Part shown: in pieces, positions 42,653-50,956 of the stretch
How positions within the stretch are numbered: the first letter of the stretch is position 1
How the letters are laid out: the number at the start of each line of letters is the position of its first letter
NCBI GenBank assembly: GCA_036504235.1
Contig: DASXVN010000028.1
Coordinates: forward strand, 1 to 57,794
DNA length: 57,794 nt
Reading direction: 5' to 3'
From: Zipacnadum sp036504235
Lineage (GTDB): Bacteria; Armatimonadota; Zipacnadia; Zipacnadales; Zipacnadaceae
Translations under genes and position numbers: made by a program
The notes under the pieces: generated by a model
What the model was told of the DNA's origin: nothing
Database searches by the model: none
Seen by the model: only the letters and a program-made list of their open reading frames with translations

Positions 42653-43468
42653 ATGACCGACGAATTTGGCCACGAGATAATCCGCCTCTGGGAGGACCCG
42701 GCGCCTCTCGCCACCGGCGACGCCGCTGGCGACATCCCTACGCTCACCGTCTTCCTGCCGCCGGCCGAGCTGGCTACCGGACAGGCGGTGGTGGTCTGTC
42801 CCGGCGGAGGGTATGGCGGGCTGGCTTGCGACCATGAGGGCTACCAGATCGGCGCTTGGCTCAATGAGCGCGGGATTGCGGCGTTCATGCTGCGCTATCG
42901 GGTGGCGCCCTACCGGCACCCGGCGCCGCTGCTGGACGCGCAACGGGCCGTGCGCACGGTGCGGGCGCGGGCCGCGGAGTGGGGCGTGGACCCGGCGCGG
43001 ATCGGGATTTGGGGCTTCTCGGCGGGGGGACATCTGGTGGCGACCGTGGGCACGCAGCCCGGCGCGTGCGACCCGGCGGCGACCGACCCGGTGGACCGCG
43101 TCTCCGCTCGCCCCGACTTCCTGATCCTCTGCTACCCGGTCATCAGCCTGACCGCGCCCTACTCGCATTTCGGCTCGCGCGACAATCTGCTGGGGGTGCC
43201 CGCCAACCCGGCACTCAGCGCCGCCCTCTCGGCGGAGACCCAGGTGACCGCGGACACGCCACCGACTTTCCTCTTCCACACCGATGCGGATGAGGGCGTA
43301 CCGGCGGAGAATAGCGTGGCTTTCTACCTGGCCCTGCGGCAAGCGGGGGTCCCGGCGGAGCTGCACATCTACCGCCCCGGCGGCCACGGCGTAGGCTTGG
43401 CGCAAAGCGATGAGGTGCTCTGCACCTGGCCGGAGCGCCTGGCAGACTGGCTGCGGGGTCTCGCGTAG
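42653..43468 (+). CDS. alpha/beta hydrolase, esterase-like (BD-FAE/xylanase-esterase type)
   Basis: A 271-residue cytoplasmic esterase with no signal peptide. The oxyanion region is VVCPGGGYGG, the nucleophile elbow IWGFSAGGHL with Ser123, an acidic residue in HTDADEGVP (Asp211 or Asp213) and catalytic His245 in GGHGVGL. The order fits carboxylesterases that act on acetylated sugars or small esters. Substrate cannot be assigned. ATG 42653 follows GAGGAG at 14 bases, rather far. Probably cotranscribed with the S51 peptidase. Confidence 0.88.
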   Translation: MTDEFGHEIIRLWEDPAPLATGDAAGDIPTLTVFLPPAELATGQAVVVCPGGGYGGLACDHEGYQIGAWLNERGIAAFMLRYRVAPYRHPAPLLDAQRAVRTVRARAAEWGVDPARIGIWGFSAGGHLVATVGTQPGACDPAATDPVDRVSARPDFLILCYPVISLTAPYSHFGSRDNLLGVPANPALSAALSAETQVTADTPPTFLFHTDADEGVPAENSVAFYLALRQAGVPAELHIYRPGGHGVGLAQSDEVLCTWPERLADWLRGLA

Positions 43469-43484
43469 GGGGGTGTAGCCGTTT

Positions 43485-43567
43485 GTAGGGCGGGGGCTAC
43501 GTCCCCCGCCGCGGCCTCCCACTGACTAACGGCAAACGGCCGGCGGGGGACGTAGCCCCCGTCATAC
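43485..43567. repeat. inverted pair of family A variant palindromes
   Basis: 43485-43511 in plus orientation has GTAG, GGCGGGGG, loop CTACGT and CCCCCGCC. 43541-43567 is the minus-orientation mate; its GTAG end has drifted. They fill the gap between the convergent hydrolase and DUF2284 genes. Confidence 0.85.
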
Positions 43568-43569
43568 AA

Positions 43570-44130
43570 CTACTCCGGGCACCTCACCAGCACCGCGCCC
43601 ACATACGACACGGTATTCTTGCCGTTGACGTACTTGAGGCCCACCGACTGCACCAGTGAACTGATCTCCAGGCCGCAGCCCTCCACGGAACCCAGCGCCT
43701 GCTCGGGGAAGCGGCAGGGCTCGTCGGGACAGGAGCACTTCGCGCAGTAGCCGCACCCGCCGCAGCCCAGCACCAACACCGCGCAATCGGGGAACTGCTC
43801 GGCCACCCGCTGCCCCAAGTCGCGCACCCTCTGGTTATGCGCCCGCGCGGCCTCCTCCATCCCCTCGAAATCCCAGGAATCCTCCAGCGTCGCGATGCTC
43901 TGCACCAGCACGATGCCGGGGAAGGAGGCGATGGTCTCCCCCAGCCCCTCCAACTCGCCCCCATACGGCGGGCAAGTCCAGCAGCGCCCGGAGCGCCCGC
44001 AGGCATTAGCCAGGCAGGCGTCGCGCACTTCCTGCTTGACCTCCAGATAGCTCCGGTCGTTAACGGTGCGCGCATGGGTCGCCCCCAACTCCTGCGCCCA
44101 CGCCTCTATCTGCGTCAAAAAGTCGGTCAT
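43570..44130 (-). CDS. DUF2284 predicted metal-binding protein
   Basis: A 186-residue cytoplasmic protein with an unusual density of cysteines. An early CLANACGRSGRCWTCPPYGG is the DUF2284 hallmark, and a later LGCGGCGYCAKCSCPDEPCRFP looks like an iron-sulfur or zinc cluster site. Family members are common in anaerobes and facultative bacteria but their biochemical role is not established. ATG 44130 follows AGAGGAG at spacing 6; a longer open frame upstream overlaps the neighbour and is not used. It is the last gene of the minus-strand group, 19 bases after the nucleotide-cyclase-like gene. Confidence 0.85.
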   Translation of the reverse strand: MTDFLTQIEAWAQELGATHARTVNDRSYLEVKQEVRDACLANACGRSGRCWTCPPYGGELEGLGETIASFPGIVLVQSIATLEDSWDFEGMEEAARAHNQRVRDLGQRVAEQFPDCAVLVLGCGGCGYCAKCSCPDEPCRFPEQALGSVEGCGLEISSLVQSVGLKYVNGKNTVSYVGAVLVRCPE

Positions 44131-44149
44131 CAAGTCTCCTCTGGTTGCT

Positions 44150-45028
44150 TCAGGATGGTGAAGACGGCGATGGGCTATCCCCCGCGCCAGAACGTCCCCC
44201 CTGAAACCCAAACGGAATTCGGTACTTATCAGGTAGATCCTTCGGGAGCGCCTCACAGAAACGATTGTGATAATCGGCTAGCCATCCGTACTTAGCGGCA
44301 ATGCGCGGGTTTCCGGCGTGTTCTTGCAGGTGCCGTCCTATGAGTTCCGCGTGGCGGGAAAGGGCGATGTGTTCTGCATCGCACCACCGATAGGTCTCTG
44401 GAGCCTCATCCCAGTGCAGCAGGTTATCCGCATCAATGGACGACAGGTAATTGAGGAAACAACGACCGTCTCGGTCAATCAGAATCGCCTTCTGCGCGAA
44501 GGTGCGTCGCTGCTTGAGGACGTCTTCGCCCTCTTGGCCGGTGTCAACCAAACGGACCTGTTCAGCGTCCTTCGATACTTTCTCGGCCACAAGAACCCGA
44601 GGGTAGAAAGCCTCGTTCTCTCCCATCATGTACGCCTCTACAAAAGCTGGACTGAAGACTATTCCGCGCTCGTCATCATGGTAATGCGGCCCTCTCGTGA
44701 TCGCTCCTCGAATCCAGAAATCCTTGCTCGCCAGCGCGTTCACGAGCGTCGTGGCAAAGAGTAGGGCATAGAAGCACCCGTCTCCCTCCTTGGTGACCGG
44801 GCACGTGAGCACGATAGTATCTGACAGAACCTGCTGCCGGATGCGGTCAATTAGTTCAGCGTCGTTCGTTGGGGGCCATGCCTTCTGAGACCACCGCTTG
44901 CTATGTTCTACCCTGTCCCGCGCGAAGTCGATGACCCAGCGAAGGTCTGACACCCGAGGCTCCGGCGAGCCGCTGCTGTTGGCCTCTTCGATGATGGCCT
45001 TGTAGCCTATTATATCTAGGCATACCAC
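44150..45028 (-). CDS. nucleotide-cyclase-like protein of unknown function, lower GC
   Basis: A 292-residue protein starting MVCLDIIGYKAI. The layout recalls class III nucleotidyl cyclases: a first strand with acidic Asp5 in LDIIGY (like the FxDIxGF of cyclases), a second acidic site VLSDTIVL (Asp70), and RGAITRG (107-113) near the position of the conserved R-G strand. It ends in a Gly/Ser/Pro-rich tail. The assignment is a structural analogy and may be wrong; no named domain is recognised. By eye its GC content is well below its neighbours, with more A/T-ending codons, suggesting acquisition by transfer. GTG 45028 has GAGGA eight bases upstream; no other start is open. It sits between ftsY and DUF2284. 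Confidence 0.7.
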   Translation of the reverse strand: MVCLDIIGYKAIIEEANSSGSPEPRVSDLRWVIDFARDRVEHSKRWSQKAWPPTNDAELIDRIRQQVLSDTIVLTCPVTKEGDGCFYALLFATTLVNALASKDFWIRGAITRGPHYHDDERGIVFSPAFVEAYMMGENEAFYPRVLVAEKVSKDAEQVRLVDTGQEGEDVLKQRRTFAQKAILIDRDGRCFLNYLSSIDADNLLHWDEAPETYRWCDAEHIALSRHAELIGRHLQEHAGNPRIAAKYGWLADYHNRFCEALPKDLPDKYRIPFGFQGGRSGAGDSPSPSSPS

Positions 45029-45076
45029 ATAGAAGTCCTCGAAAACCGCGTCTTCCGTAAATGGTCCCCTCCCCGC

Positions 45077-45952
45077 CTACTCGGCGAACATCTGCTGGGC
45101 GAACTCCTCGGCCGAGAAGGTCTCCAGGTCCGTCATCTTCTCGCCCAGGCCCACGGCCTTGATCGGCAGGCCCAGCTCCTGGGTGATGGTCAGCACGATT
45201 CCGCCCTTGGCGCTGCCGTCTAGCTTGGTGACGATCAGGCCGGTCAGGTTTAGGCTATTGTGGAACTCGCGCGCCTGCAGCAGCGCGTTCTGGCCGATGG
45301 TGGCGTCCAGGACCAGCAGCCGCTCGTCGGCGGGGCGGCCCAGTTCGCGCTCGATAATCCGGCCGATCTTCTCCACCTCGGCCATCAAGTTGACCTTGGT
45401 ATGCAGCCGCCCCGCGGTGTCCACGATCAGTAGGTTGGCCCCGCGGGCCTGCGCGGCCTTGACGCCGTCATAGGCCACCGCGCCGGGGTCCGCGCCGGTA
45501 TGCGAGGCGATGATGTCGCAGCCGATGCGCTCGGCCCACACCCCCAGTTGCTCCGCCGCGGCGGCGCGGAAGGTATCGGCGGCGGCCAGCATGACTTTCT
45601 GCCCCATCTGCGTATAGCGGTAGGCCAGTTTGGCGATAGTGGTGGTCTTGCCCACCCCATTGACGCCCAGCACCAGGAAGACGGTCGGCCGCTCCTTGGC
45701 CTTAGCCAGGGTCCCCTCATAGGGCCGCAGCAGCTCCGCCACCTGCGCCTGCAGGGCCTCGCGCAGTTGCTCCGGCGTAGTCAGCTTGCCCTTCTCGGCC
45801 TGCTCGCGCAGCTCGTCCACCAGCTTGATCGCCAGCGCGGCCGCGACGTCGGCCTGGATCAGCGCGGCCTCCAGGTCGTCGAGCAAATCATCATCAATAA
45901 CCGCGCGCCCGGTAAACACCGCCGCGACGCGCTTGAATAGTCCCTTTAGCAT
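45077..45952 (-). CDS. ftsY: signal recognition particle receptor FtsY
   Basis: A GTPase that docks SRP-bound ribosomes at the membrane for cotranslational insertion. The 291-residue protein lacks the long acidic A-domain, as is usual outside proteobacteria. An N-domain (about 1-85) precedes the NG GTPase with G1 LGVNGVGKTTTIAKLA, AADTFRAAAAEQL, DTAGRLHTKVNLM (G3) and TKLDGSAKGG (G4). The tail is GLGEKMTDLETFSAEEFAQQM, characteristic of FtsY. A GGAG lies about 10 bases before ATG 45952. In most bacteria ftsY directly follows smc; here RAYT 2 with its repeats separates them. Confidence 0.95.
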   Translation of the reverse strand: MLKGLFKRVAAVFTGRAVIDDDLLDDLEAALIQADVAAALAIKLVDELREQAEKGKLTTPEQLREALQAQVAELLRPYEGTLAKAKERPTVFLVLGVNGVGKTTTIAKLAYRYTQMGQKVMLAAADTFRAAAAEQLGVWAERIGCDIIASHTGADPGAVAYDGVKAAQARGANLLIVDTAGRLHTKVNLMAEVEKIGRIIERELGRPADERLLVLDATIGQNALLQAREFHNSLNLTGLIVTKLDGSAKGGIVLTITQELGLPIKAVGLGEKMTDLETFSAEEFAQQMFAE

Positions 45953-45988
45953 GGTTCGTTCTCCGTTGTTGGTGGGAAGGGGCTCGGC

Positions 45989-46078
45989 GTTGCCGTTGCC
46001 GTTGCCGTTGCCGTTTGTAGGGCGGGGGCTCGTACCCCGCCGTCGCTAACCAAACAACTGTCGGCGGGGCCAGTCCCC
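45989..46078. repeat. left REP pair of RAYT 2, with a GTTGCC tandem tract
   Basis: A tandem tract of GTTGCC (45989-46012, four units) leads into a canonical family A palindrome. The segment 46004-46047 is an exact 44-base reverse complement of 46601-46644. GTAG (46017-46020) is at the outer edge. A second, degenerate copy in minus orientation (46048-46078) ends against the RAYT stop codon. Confidence 0.9.
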
Positions 46079-46081
46079 GCA

Positions 46082-46570
46082 TTACAGGACCTCAATCTCT
46101 CCCTGGTACGGCCAGTCTCCTGGTTCGGTGCACAGCCCCGCCCGGACCAGATTGAGCCATACGTAATGCCACTTCTCCTCGTAGCTTTCGGTGGAGCGCA
46201 GGAGGTGGTCGAAGAACTCCGCCTGCCACAATCGCCCCTTCCGGCCTTGCGCCCAGGCTGCCCGCGTCGCCCTCTCCTTGAATCCGCCCACAAACCTGCT
46301 CAGATCGCCAAACGCCGCCGCCGGCGAGCAGAAGAAGTGCACGTGGTCAGGCATGATCACGTATCTGCCGACGAGCCAGCCGTATCGCTCGGAGGTCTCC
46401 CCCAGGGCGGAGACTACCACCTCGGCCATAGCGTCCGTGCCCAGAGCCGCGCGGCGTTCGCGCACCACGCTCGTCACCAGAAATACGGGTGGCTTGCCGT
46501 GCGCCACCGGCAGCCGCTGCAGATGCTCACGACGGGGAAGGTCTTTCCTGTTTGTGCCGGTGAGGTCCAT
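46082..46570 (-). mobile_element. REP-associated tyrosine transposase (RAYT 2, Y1/IS200-like)
   Basis: A 162-residue HUH nuclease of the TnpA-REP type, clearly different from RAYT 1. The HUH motif is IMPDHVHFF (His76, His78). The predicted catalytic Tyr136 lies in WHYVWLNLVRAGL, aligned with the RAYT YxxxNPVRAG signature (Pro replaced by Leu, a variant). GRLWQAEFFDHLLRS matches the conserved stretch before the tyrosine helix. It is co-oriented with smc and ftsY and lies between them. Perfect 44-base inverted copies of family A flank it, and the same palindrome is scattered through the window, so this is the likely source of that family. Possibly active: the key His and Tyr residues are kept. 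Confidence 0.87.
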
Positions 46571-46600
46571 AGTATGTACCCCGTCGAATGACGTTTGCTC

Positions 46601-46644
46601 AGCGACGGCGGGGTACGAGCCCCCGCCCTACAAACGGCAACGGC
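46601..46644 (-). repeat. right REP of RAYT 2 (family A)
   Basis: An exact 44-base inverted copy of 46004-46047, with GTAG (minus strand) at its outer edge. It lies between the RAYT start and the smc stop. A short degenerate fragment (TACCCCGTCG) sits at 46577-46586. Confidence 0.9.
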
Positions 46645-46685
46645 AGAAGGCAACGGTATTCCCCGACTACCCACCACCGACCCCC

Positions 46686-49600
46686 CTACGACATCAGCGG
46701 CAGCACGCGACTTCCGGCGCCGCCGGCGGCCATGCCGGCTTGGCGCTCGGCGCCTACTTGCTCCTTAGCTTCCTTCTTGGCGTCCTCCAGGGTTACCGAA
46801 ATCAGCCGCGACACCCCGCCCTGGCGCATGGTTACGCCGTACAGCACGCTGGCCGCCTCCATCGAGCGCGGGTTGTGCGTGATGAGGATGAACTGCGAAC
46901 GCGCGGCGAACTCCAGGATGATGTCGGCTAGCTTGTCCGTGTTGTTAGCGTCGATCGCTGCGTCAATCTCGTCCATCACGCAGAAGGGCGCGGGGCGGAC
47001 CTTGATCATGGCAAAGAGCAGCGCCATGGCGGTCATCGCTCGCTCGCCGCCGGAGAGCAGCAACAGATTCTGGCGGCGCTTGCCCGGCAGGCGCACCAGG
47101 ACCTCCACGCCGCTGGTCAGCGGCGCCTCCGGGTTGGTCAGTTCTAGACTGGTCTCCCCGGTGGGGAAGAAGCGCTCGAATAGCTCCTGGAACGCCGCCC
47201 CCACCTCCGAGAAAGCGCTCAGAAAAGCGGTGGTGGCGGCCGCGTCCACCTCGGCGATGACCTCCAGCAGGTCCGCCTTGGCCTGGTCGAGGTCGTCCGC
47301 CTGATTTTGCAGGTACTGCTCCCGCGCGCCCAGGCGCTCAACTTCCTCGATGGAACTGAGGTTCACCGGCCCCAGCTTGCGGATCTCCGTGCGCAGGACG
47401 TTGGCCTCGCGGCGCGCGGCGGGCTCGTTGAAGCCCTCCGGCTGCATCCGGCGCGCCTCGTCCAGGCCCAGGGAGTAGACCTCGCGCAGTTGGTTCTCCA
47501 GGTTCTCCAGAGAGGCCTCGGCGCGCGCCAGGGTCAGCTCGGCGCGGTACAGCTCCTCGCGCTGCTGCTCGCCCAGCGTCTCCAACTCGCGGCGCGAGCG
47601 CTCCAGGTCCGCCAGCGCCCGCCGGAACTCGGCCAGTTGCTGGCTCTGCTCGGTGGCCGCGGCCTTGAGCGTTTCCACCTGCTTTTCCAGCTCCGCCGCG
47701 GCTTGCCGGCCCGCCTCGGTCTGGCCGGGCAGCGACTGGAGCTGCTGCTCAATCTCGTGTAGTTCGGCGGTCCGCTTTTCCTGGTCCTCGGCCACGCGGC
47801 GCAGTTCCCCGCGCGCTTGGGCCAGCAGGTTCTCCACCGACCGGACCCGCTCCCGCGCCTCGGCCAGCGCCACCTCGGCGGCGCCCACTTCCAGGCGCAT
47901 CTGGGTGAGGCTCTCCCCCTGCGTACGGTGGCCCTCCAGGACCACCCGCTCGGCGGACAGGCCCTCCAGGGTGTGCGCCAGGCCCGAGGCGGACAGTTGC
48001 GCCTGCGCCGCCTGCTCGGCGGCCTGCTGGCGCCGCTCGCGCAGGGCCTCCACTTCGCGCTCCGTCTCCTCCAGGGCCACACCGGCCGCCCGCAGGCTAT
48101 CCGCCAGACCCCGCATCTGGCCCTCGCCGGCCTCCGCCTGCTTCTCGAGGCCGCTGGCTTCCGCCTCCAGGCCTTCCACGGCGCTCGCGGAGTCCGTCTG
48201 CTGGGCCTCCAAATCTTCCTCGGTCCCCCACATCTGGGCCAGCGAGACGCGCATCCGGATCAGGCTCTCCTCCACCTCGCGCAACTCGCGCTTGCGGGAG
48301 AAGGCCGCCTGCACGCCGACATCACCGCCGCCGGCGGTCAGGTCGCCAAAGGGGCCGACGACCTCCCCGGCCAGCGTCACGATCCGCGCCGGGCCGCGCA
48401 GGCGCGTGCGCAGGGGCCAGGCGTCATCCAGGCTATGCACCACCAGGACATCGCTCAGCAGCACCTCAAAGACGTGCGCCAGTTTCTTGGGGAAACGAAT
48501 CAGCCCGGCGAGACCGCCCTCCACGCCGGGGCCGCGGCCCACCGTGGCCGCCTCCATCGAGCGCGAGGCGCTGGCGACCCGGTCCACGGGCAGGAAGGTC
48601 GCCCGGCCCAGGTTGTGCTCGGCCAGATACGCGGCCGCCGCTTGCGCGGCTTCCTGGTCCTGCACCAGCACCCACTGCAGCCGCTGCCCCAGGCCCGCTT
48701 CCACCGCCGGTTCCAGCTTGCGCGGCACCTCCAGCATCTCGCCCAGCAGGCCCAGCACGCCGGTCAAATGCCCCTCGCGGGCCGCCTTGGTCACCATGCG
48801 CGGACCCTCGGCAAAGCCCTCCTGGGCTTCCTCCAACTCCCGCAGGACCTGGCCGCGCGACTCCAGCGCCGCGACGTAATCGGACAGCAGGCCCTTCTTC
48901 TGCCGGTGCTCGCGCAGGGTGTGCCGCAGGGCGGCCTGGACTTTCTGTGCCTCCTGCCAGCGGCCGCGCCGCTCGGCGGCCTGCCCCTGCGCCTCGCGCA
49001 CCTGCTCGCGCAGCACGTTGACGCGCTCCTGCAATTCCTGCCGCCGCTGGCCGGTGGTCGCCTGCTGGCTGGTGAGGCGCTCAATGCGGCTCTCCAGGTC
49101 GGTTTGCAGGCCCTCCATGGCCTCAAATTCGCGCTGGGCCAGGGCCAATTCGCGCTGCAGGCGGGATTCCTGGCCGCTCAGTTCGCCGGCTTGCCGCTGC
49201 AGTTCGGCCTGCCGCTTCTGCTCGGTGTCCAGGGCCGCGCGGCGCTCGGCGAGGTCCGGGGTCAGGCTCTCGGCGCGCTGCCGGAGTTCCTGGGCCTCCT
49301 CGCCCAGCCGCTGCTCCTGCGCGGCCAGCTCCTGCCGCCGCTGCTCCAGTCCGGCCAGAGCGGGCTGCAGCCTCTCCTGGCGACTGTGCAGCGACTCCTG
49401 CTGCTGGCGGACCACGGTCAGTTCCTGCCGGCTGCGGTCCAGCTTGCGCTCCGCCTGCGAGAGCCCCTCGCGGGTCTGCTCCAGGCGCTCGCTTAAGGCC
49501 TGGGCCTGCTCATCCAGGCGGTCCCGCTCGATCTCAATCTCCTTAAGCCCGGTCTTGGCCCGCTCCACCCCCTGGCGGAGGTTGTCCATCTCGTGGAGGG

Positions 49601-50330
49601 CCTGGCCGCGCTTCTCCTGGCGTCGGTCCCAGTCCAGCACAATCAGCGCCAGCTCCAGCCGCTTGAGCGACTCGGCAAGGTCCCGGTACTCGCGGGCCAC
49701 CACCGCCTGCTTTTCCAGGGGCTCGCGTTGGCGCTTGAGTTCGTAGATGATGTCCCGCACCCGCGCCAGATTGGCCTGGGTCTTCTCCAGCCGCCGCTCG
49801 GTCTCCGCCCGGCGAATCTGGTACTTGCGCACCCCGGCGACCTGCTCGATCATCATCCGCCGGTCCTCGGGGTGGGCGCTGAGGATGGCGTCAATCTCGC
49901 CCTGGCCGATAACGGAGTAGCCGTCGGGGGTCAGGCCGGTGTCCACCAGCAGATCGGCGATATCGCGCAGGCGGACCACGGTGCCGTTGAGCAGATACTC
50001 GCTCTGCCCGGAGCGAAACAGCCGCCGGGCGATGACCACCTCGGAGAAATCAATGGGGAGCGCGCCGTCGGAGTTGTCAATGGTCAGGGCGACCTCAGCC
50101 ATGCCCAGAGGGGCGCGCTGGTCGGAGCCGGAGAAGATGACGTCCTCCCACTTCTGGGAGCGCACCGCCCGCTGGCTCTGCTCGCCCAGCACCCAGAGAA
50201 TGGCGTCGGTAATATTGCTCTTACCGGCCCCATTGGGTCCCACAATAGCCGTAATCCCGGGCCCGAAGTCCATCTCGGTCCGGTCGGCAAAGGTCTTAAA
50301 GCCGCGAAGCTGCAGTTTTTGTAGTCGCAA
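46686..50330 (-). CDS. smc: chromosome segregation ATPase SMC
   Basis: The DNA-compacting ATPase of the SMC-ScpAB condensin. The 1214-residue protein has an N-terminal head with MRLQKLQLRGFKTFADRT and Walker A VGPNGAGKSNI (about 30-42). Two long coiled coils (about 165-500 and 680-1000) flank a hinge (about 515-660, GVLGLLGEMLEVPRKLEPAV). The C-terminal head holds the ABC signature LLLLSGGERAM and Walker B FCVMDEIDAAID, then FILITHNPRSMEAA. A short Gly/Ala tail follows. TTG 50330 has GAGGAA at spacing 8. A promoter is visible at 50375-50403. In the usual order ftsY follows immediately; here a RAYT intervenes. Confidence 0.96.
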   Translation of the reverse strand: MRLQKLQLRGFKTFADRTEMDFGPGITAIVGPNGAGKSNITDAILWVLGEQSQRAVRSQKWEDVIFSGSDQRAPLGMAEVALTIDNSDGALPIDFSEVVIARRLFRSGQSEYLLNGTVVRLRDIADLLVDTGLTPDGYSVIGQGEIDAILSAHPEDRRMMIEQVAGVRKYQIRRAETERRLEKTQANLARVRDIIYELKRQREPLEKQAVVAREYRDLAESLKRLELALIVLDWDRRQEKRGQALHEMDNLRQGVERAKTGLKEIEIERDRLDEQAQALSERLEQTREGLSQAERKLDRSRQELTVVRQQQESLHSRQERLQPALAGLEQRRQELAAQEQRLGEEAQELRQRAESLTPDLAERRAALDTEQKRQAELQRQAGELSGQESRLQRELALAQREFEAMEGLQTDLESRIERLTSQQATTGQRRQELQERVNVLREQVREAQGQAAERRGRWQEAQKVQAALRHTLREHRQKKGLLSDYVAALESRGQVLRELEEAQEGFAEGPRMVTKAAREGHLTGVLGLLGEMLEVPRKLEPAVEAGLGQRLQWVLVQDQEAAQAAAAYLAEHNLGRATFLPVDRVASASRSMEAATVGRGPGVEGGLAGLIRFPKKLAHVFEVLLSDVLVVHSLDDAWPLRTRLRGPARIVTLAGEVVGPFGDLTAGGGDVGVQAAFSRKRELREVEESLIRMRVSLAQMWGTEEDLEAQQTDSASAVEGLEAEASGLEKQAEAGEGQMRGLADSLRAAGVALEETEREVEALRERRQQAAEQAAQAQLSASGLAHTLEGLSAERVVLEGHRTQGESLTQMRLEVGAAEVALAEARERVRSVENLLAQARGELRRVAEDQEKRTAELHEIEQQLQSLPGQTEAGRQAAAELEKQVETLKAAATEQSQQLAEFRRALADLERSRRELETLGEQQREELYRAELTLARAEASLENLENQLREVYSLGLDEARRMQPEGFNEPAARREANVLRTEIRKLGPVNLSSIEEVERLGAREQYLQNQADDLDQAKADLLEVIAEVDAAATTAFLSAFSEVGAAFQELFERFFPTGETSLELTNPEAPLTSGVEVLVRLPGKRRQNLLLLSGGERAMTAMALLFAMIKVRPAPFCVMDEIDAAIDANNTDKLADIILEFAARSQFILITHNPRSMEAASVLYGVTMRQGGVSRLISVTLEDAKKEAKEQVGAERQAGMAAGGAGSRVLPLMS

Positions 50331-50374
50331 GGGAAGGTTCCTCAGTAAGTACGCCGGCTGGGCAATCGGAGGGC

Positions 50375-50403
50375 ATTATATACGAGGCGAGGAGATTGTG
50401 CTA
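50375..50403 (-). promoter_or_regulatory. candidate promoter for smc
   Basis: A perfect -10 box TATAAT on the minus strand (50375-50380) within TATATAAT, with a poor -35 (TAGCAC, 50398-50403) at a 17-base spacing. Transcription would start near 50368, 38 nt before the TTG start. Confidence 0.45.
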
Positions 50404-50868
50404 CCGGGGAGGCGGCGGAGGACGGAGGCAGGCGGCGCGGACGGTAGGGCGGTTGAGCCAGCGACCAACCAATACCAAGAGAATGAGGAGGGCAACGCCT
50501 GCGGCAAAAACGGGGTTCTCAAAGACGCTACGTTCCCGTCCTGTGGCTTGCGCCAACAGACTCGGCGCTATATTGAACGCCACCACGGCGGAGATCGGCA
50601 TCACGCCCATAATCCCGACCCGTGCCCACTCCCGACGGTTTGCCAGACCCCAACCGACGGCGACCCACAGGCCCGAAAGCAGCATCATCGCGCCGAGCAG
50701 GCCCCGGGCGCCCCATACCTCCGCCGGCAGGGCGCTCGCCAGCCGAGCGCGGTCGACAATCACGGGCCAATAGATGATCTCCGCCGCCAGCGTGACAATG
50801 CCGATCGCCATAAAGGCAGCGCCGCCAAGGCGCAGAGCCGTGAAGGTGCGGGAGTCCGGTGCCACCAT
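50401..50868 (-). CDS. small polytopic membrane protein of unknown function
   Basis: A 155-residue product with four predicted membrane helices (about residues 13-35, 53-75, 85-103, 118-138), a short cytoplasmic linker RREWAR between the second and third, and a Pro/Arg tail. AGGAGG lies only two bases before ATG 50868, so the adjacent GTG 50865 may be the true start. It lies between the M24 homologue and smc. No family recognised. Confidence 0.7.
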   Translation of the reverse strand: MVAPDSRTFTALRLGGAAFMAIGIVTLAAEIIYWPVIVDRARLASALPAEVWGARGLLGAMMLLSGLWVAVGWGLANRREWARVGIMGVMPISAVVAFNIAPSLLAQATGRERSVFENPVFAAGVALLILLVLVGRWLNRPTVRAACLRPPPPPR

Positions 50869-50904
50869 GTCCTCCTCAAGACCTGTCTCTGGCCCACAGA
50901 CTTG

Positions 50905-50946
50905 CTCCCCCCTCTCCTGCCAGGAGAGGGGGGCTGGGGGGTGAGG
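50905..50946 (+). repeat. family B palindrome (CCCCTCTCC type)
   Basis: A single copy: CTCCCCCCTCTCC, TGCCA loop, GGAGAGGGGGG and CTGGGGGGTGAGG, nearly identical to 4367-4406. Confidence 0.87.
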
Positions 50947-50956
50947 CCTCCCCCGT

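Noticed and set aside
45989..46078. Tandem GTTGCC units as a possible CRISPR array
   Set aside because: The units are six bases long with no spacers; they are an expanded tail of a REP copy. No CRISPR repeats or cas genes were seen anywhere in the window.
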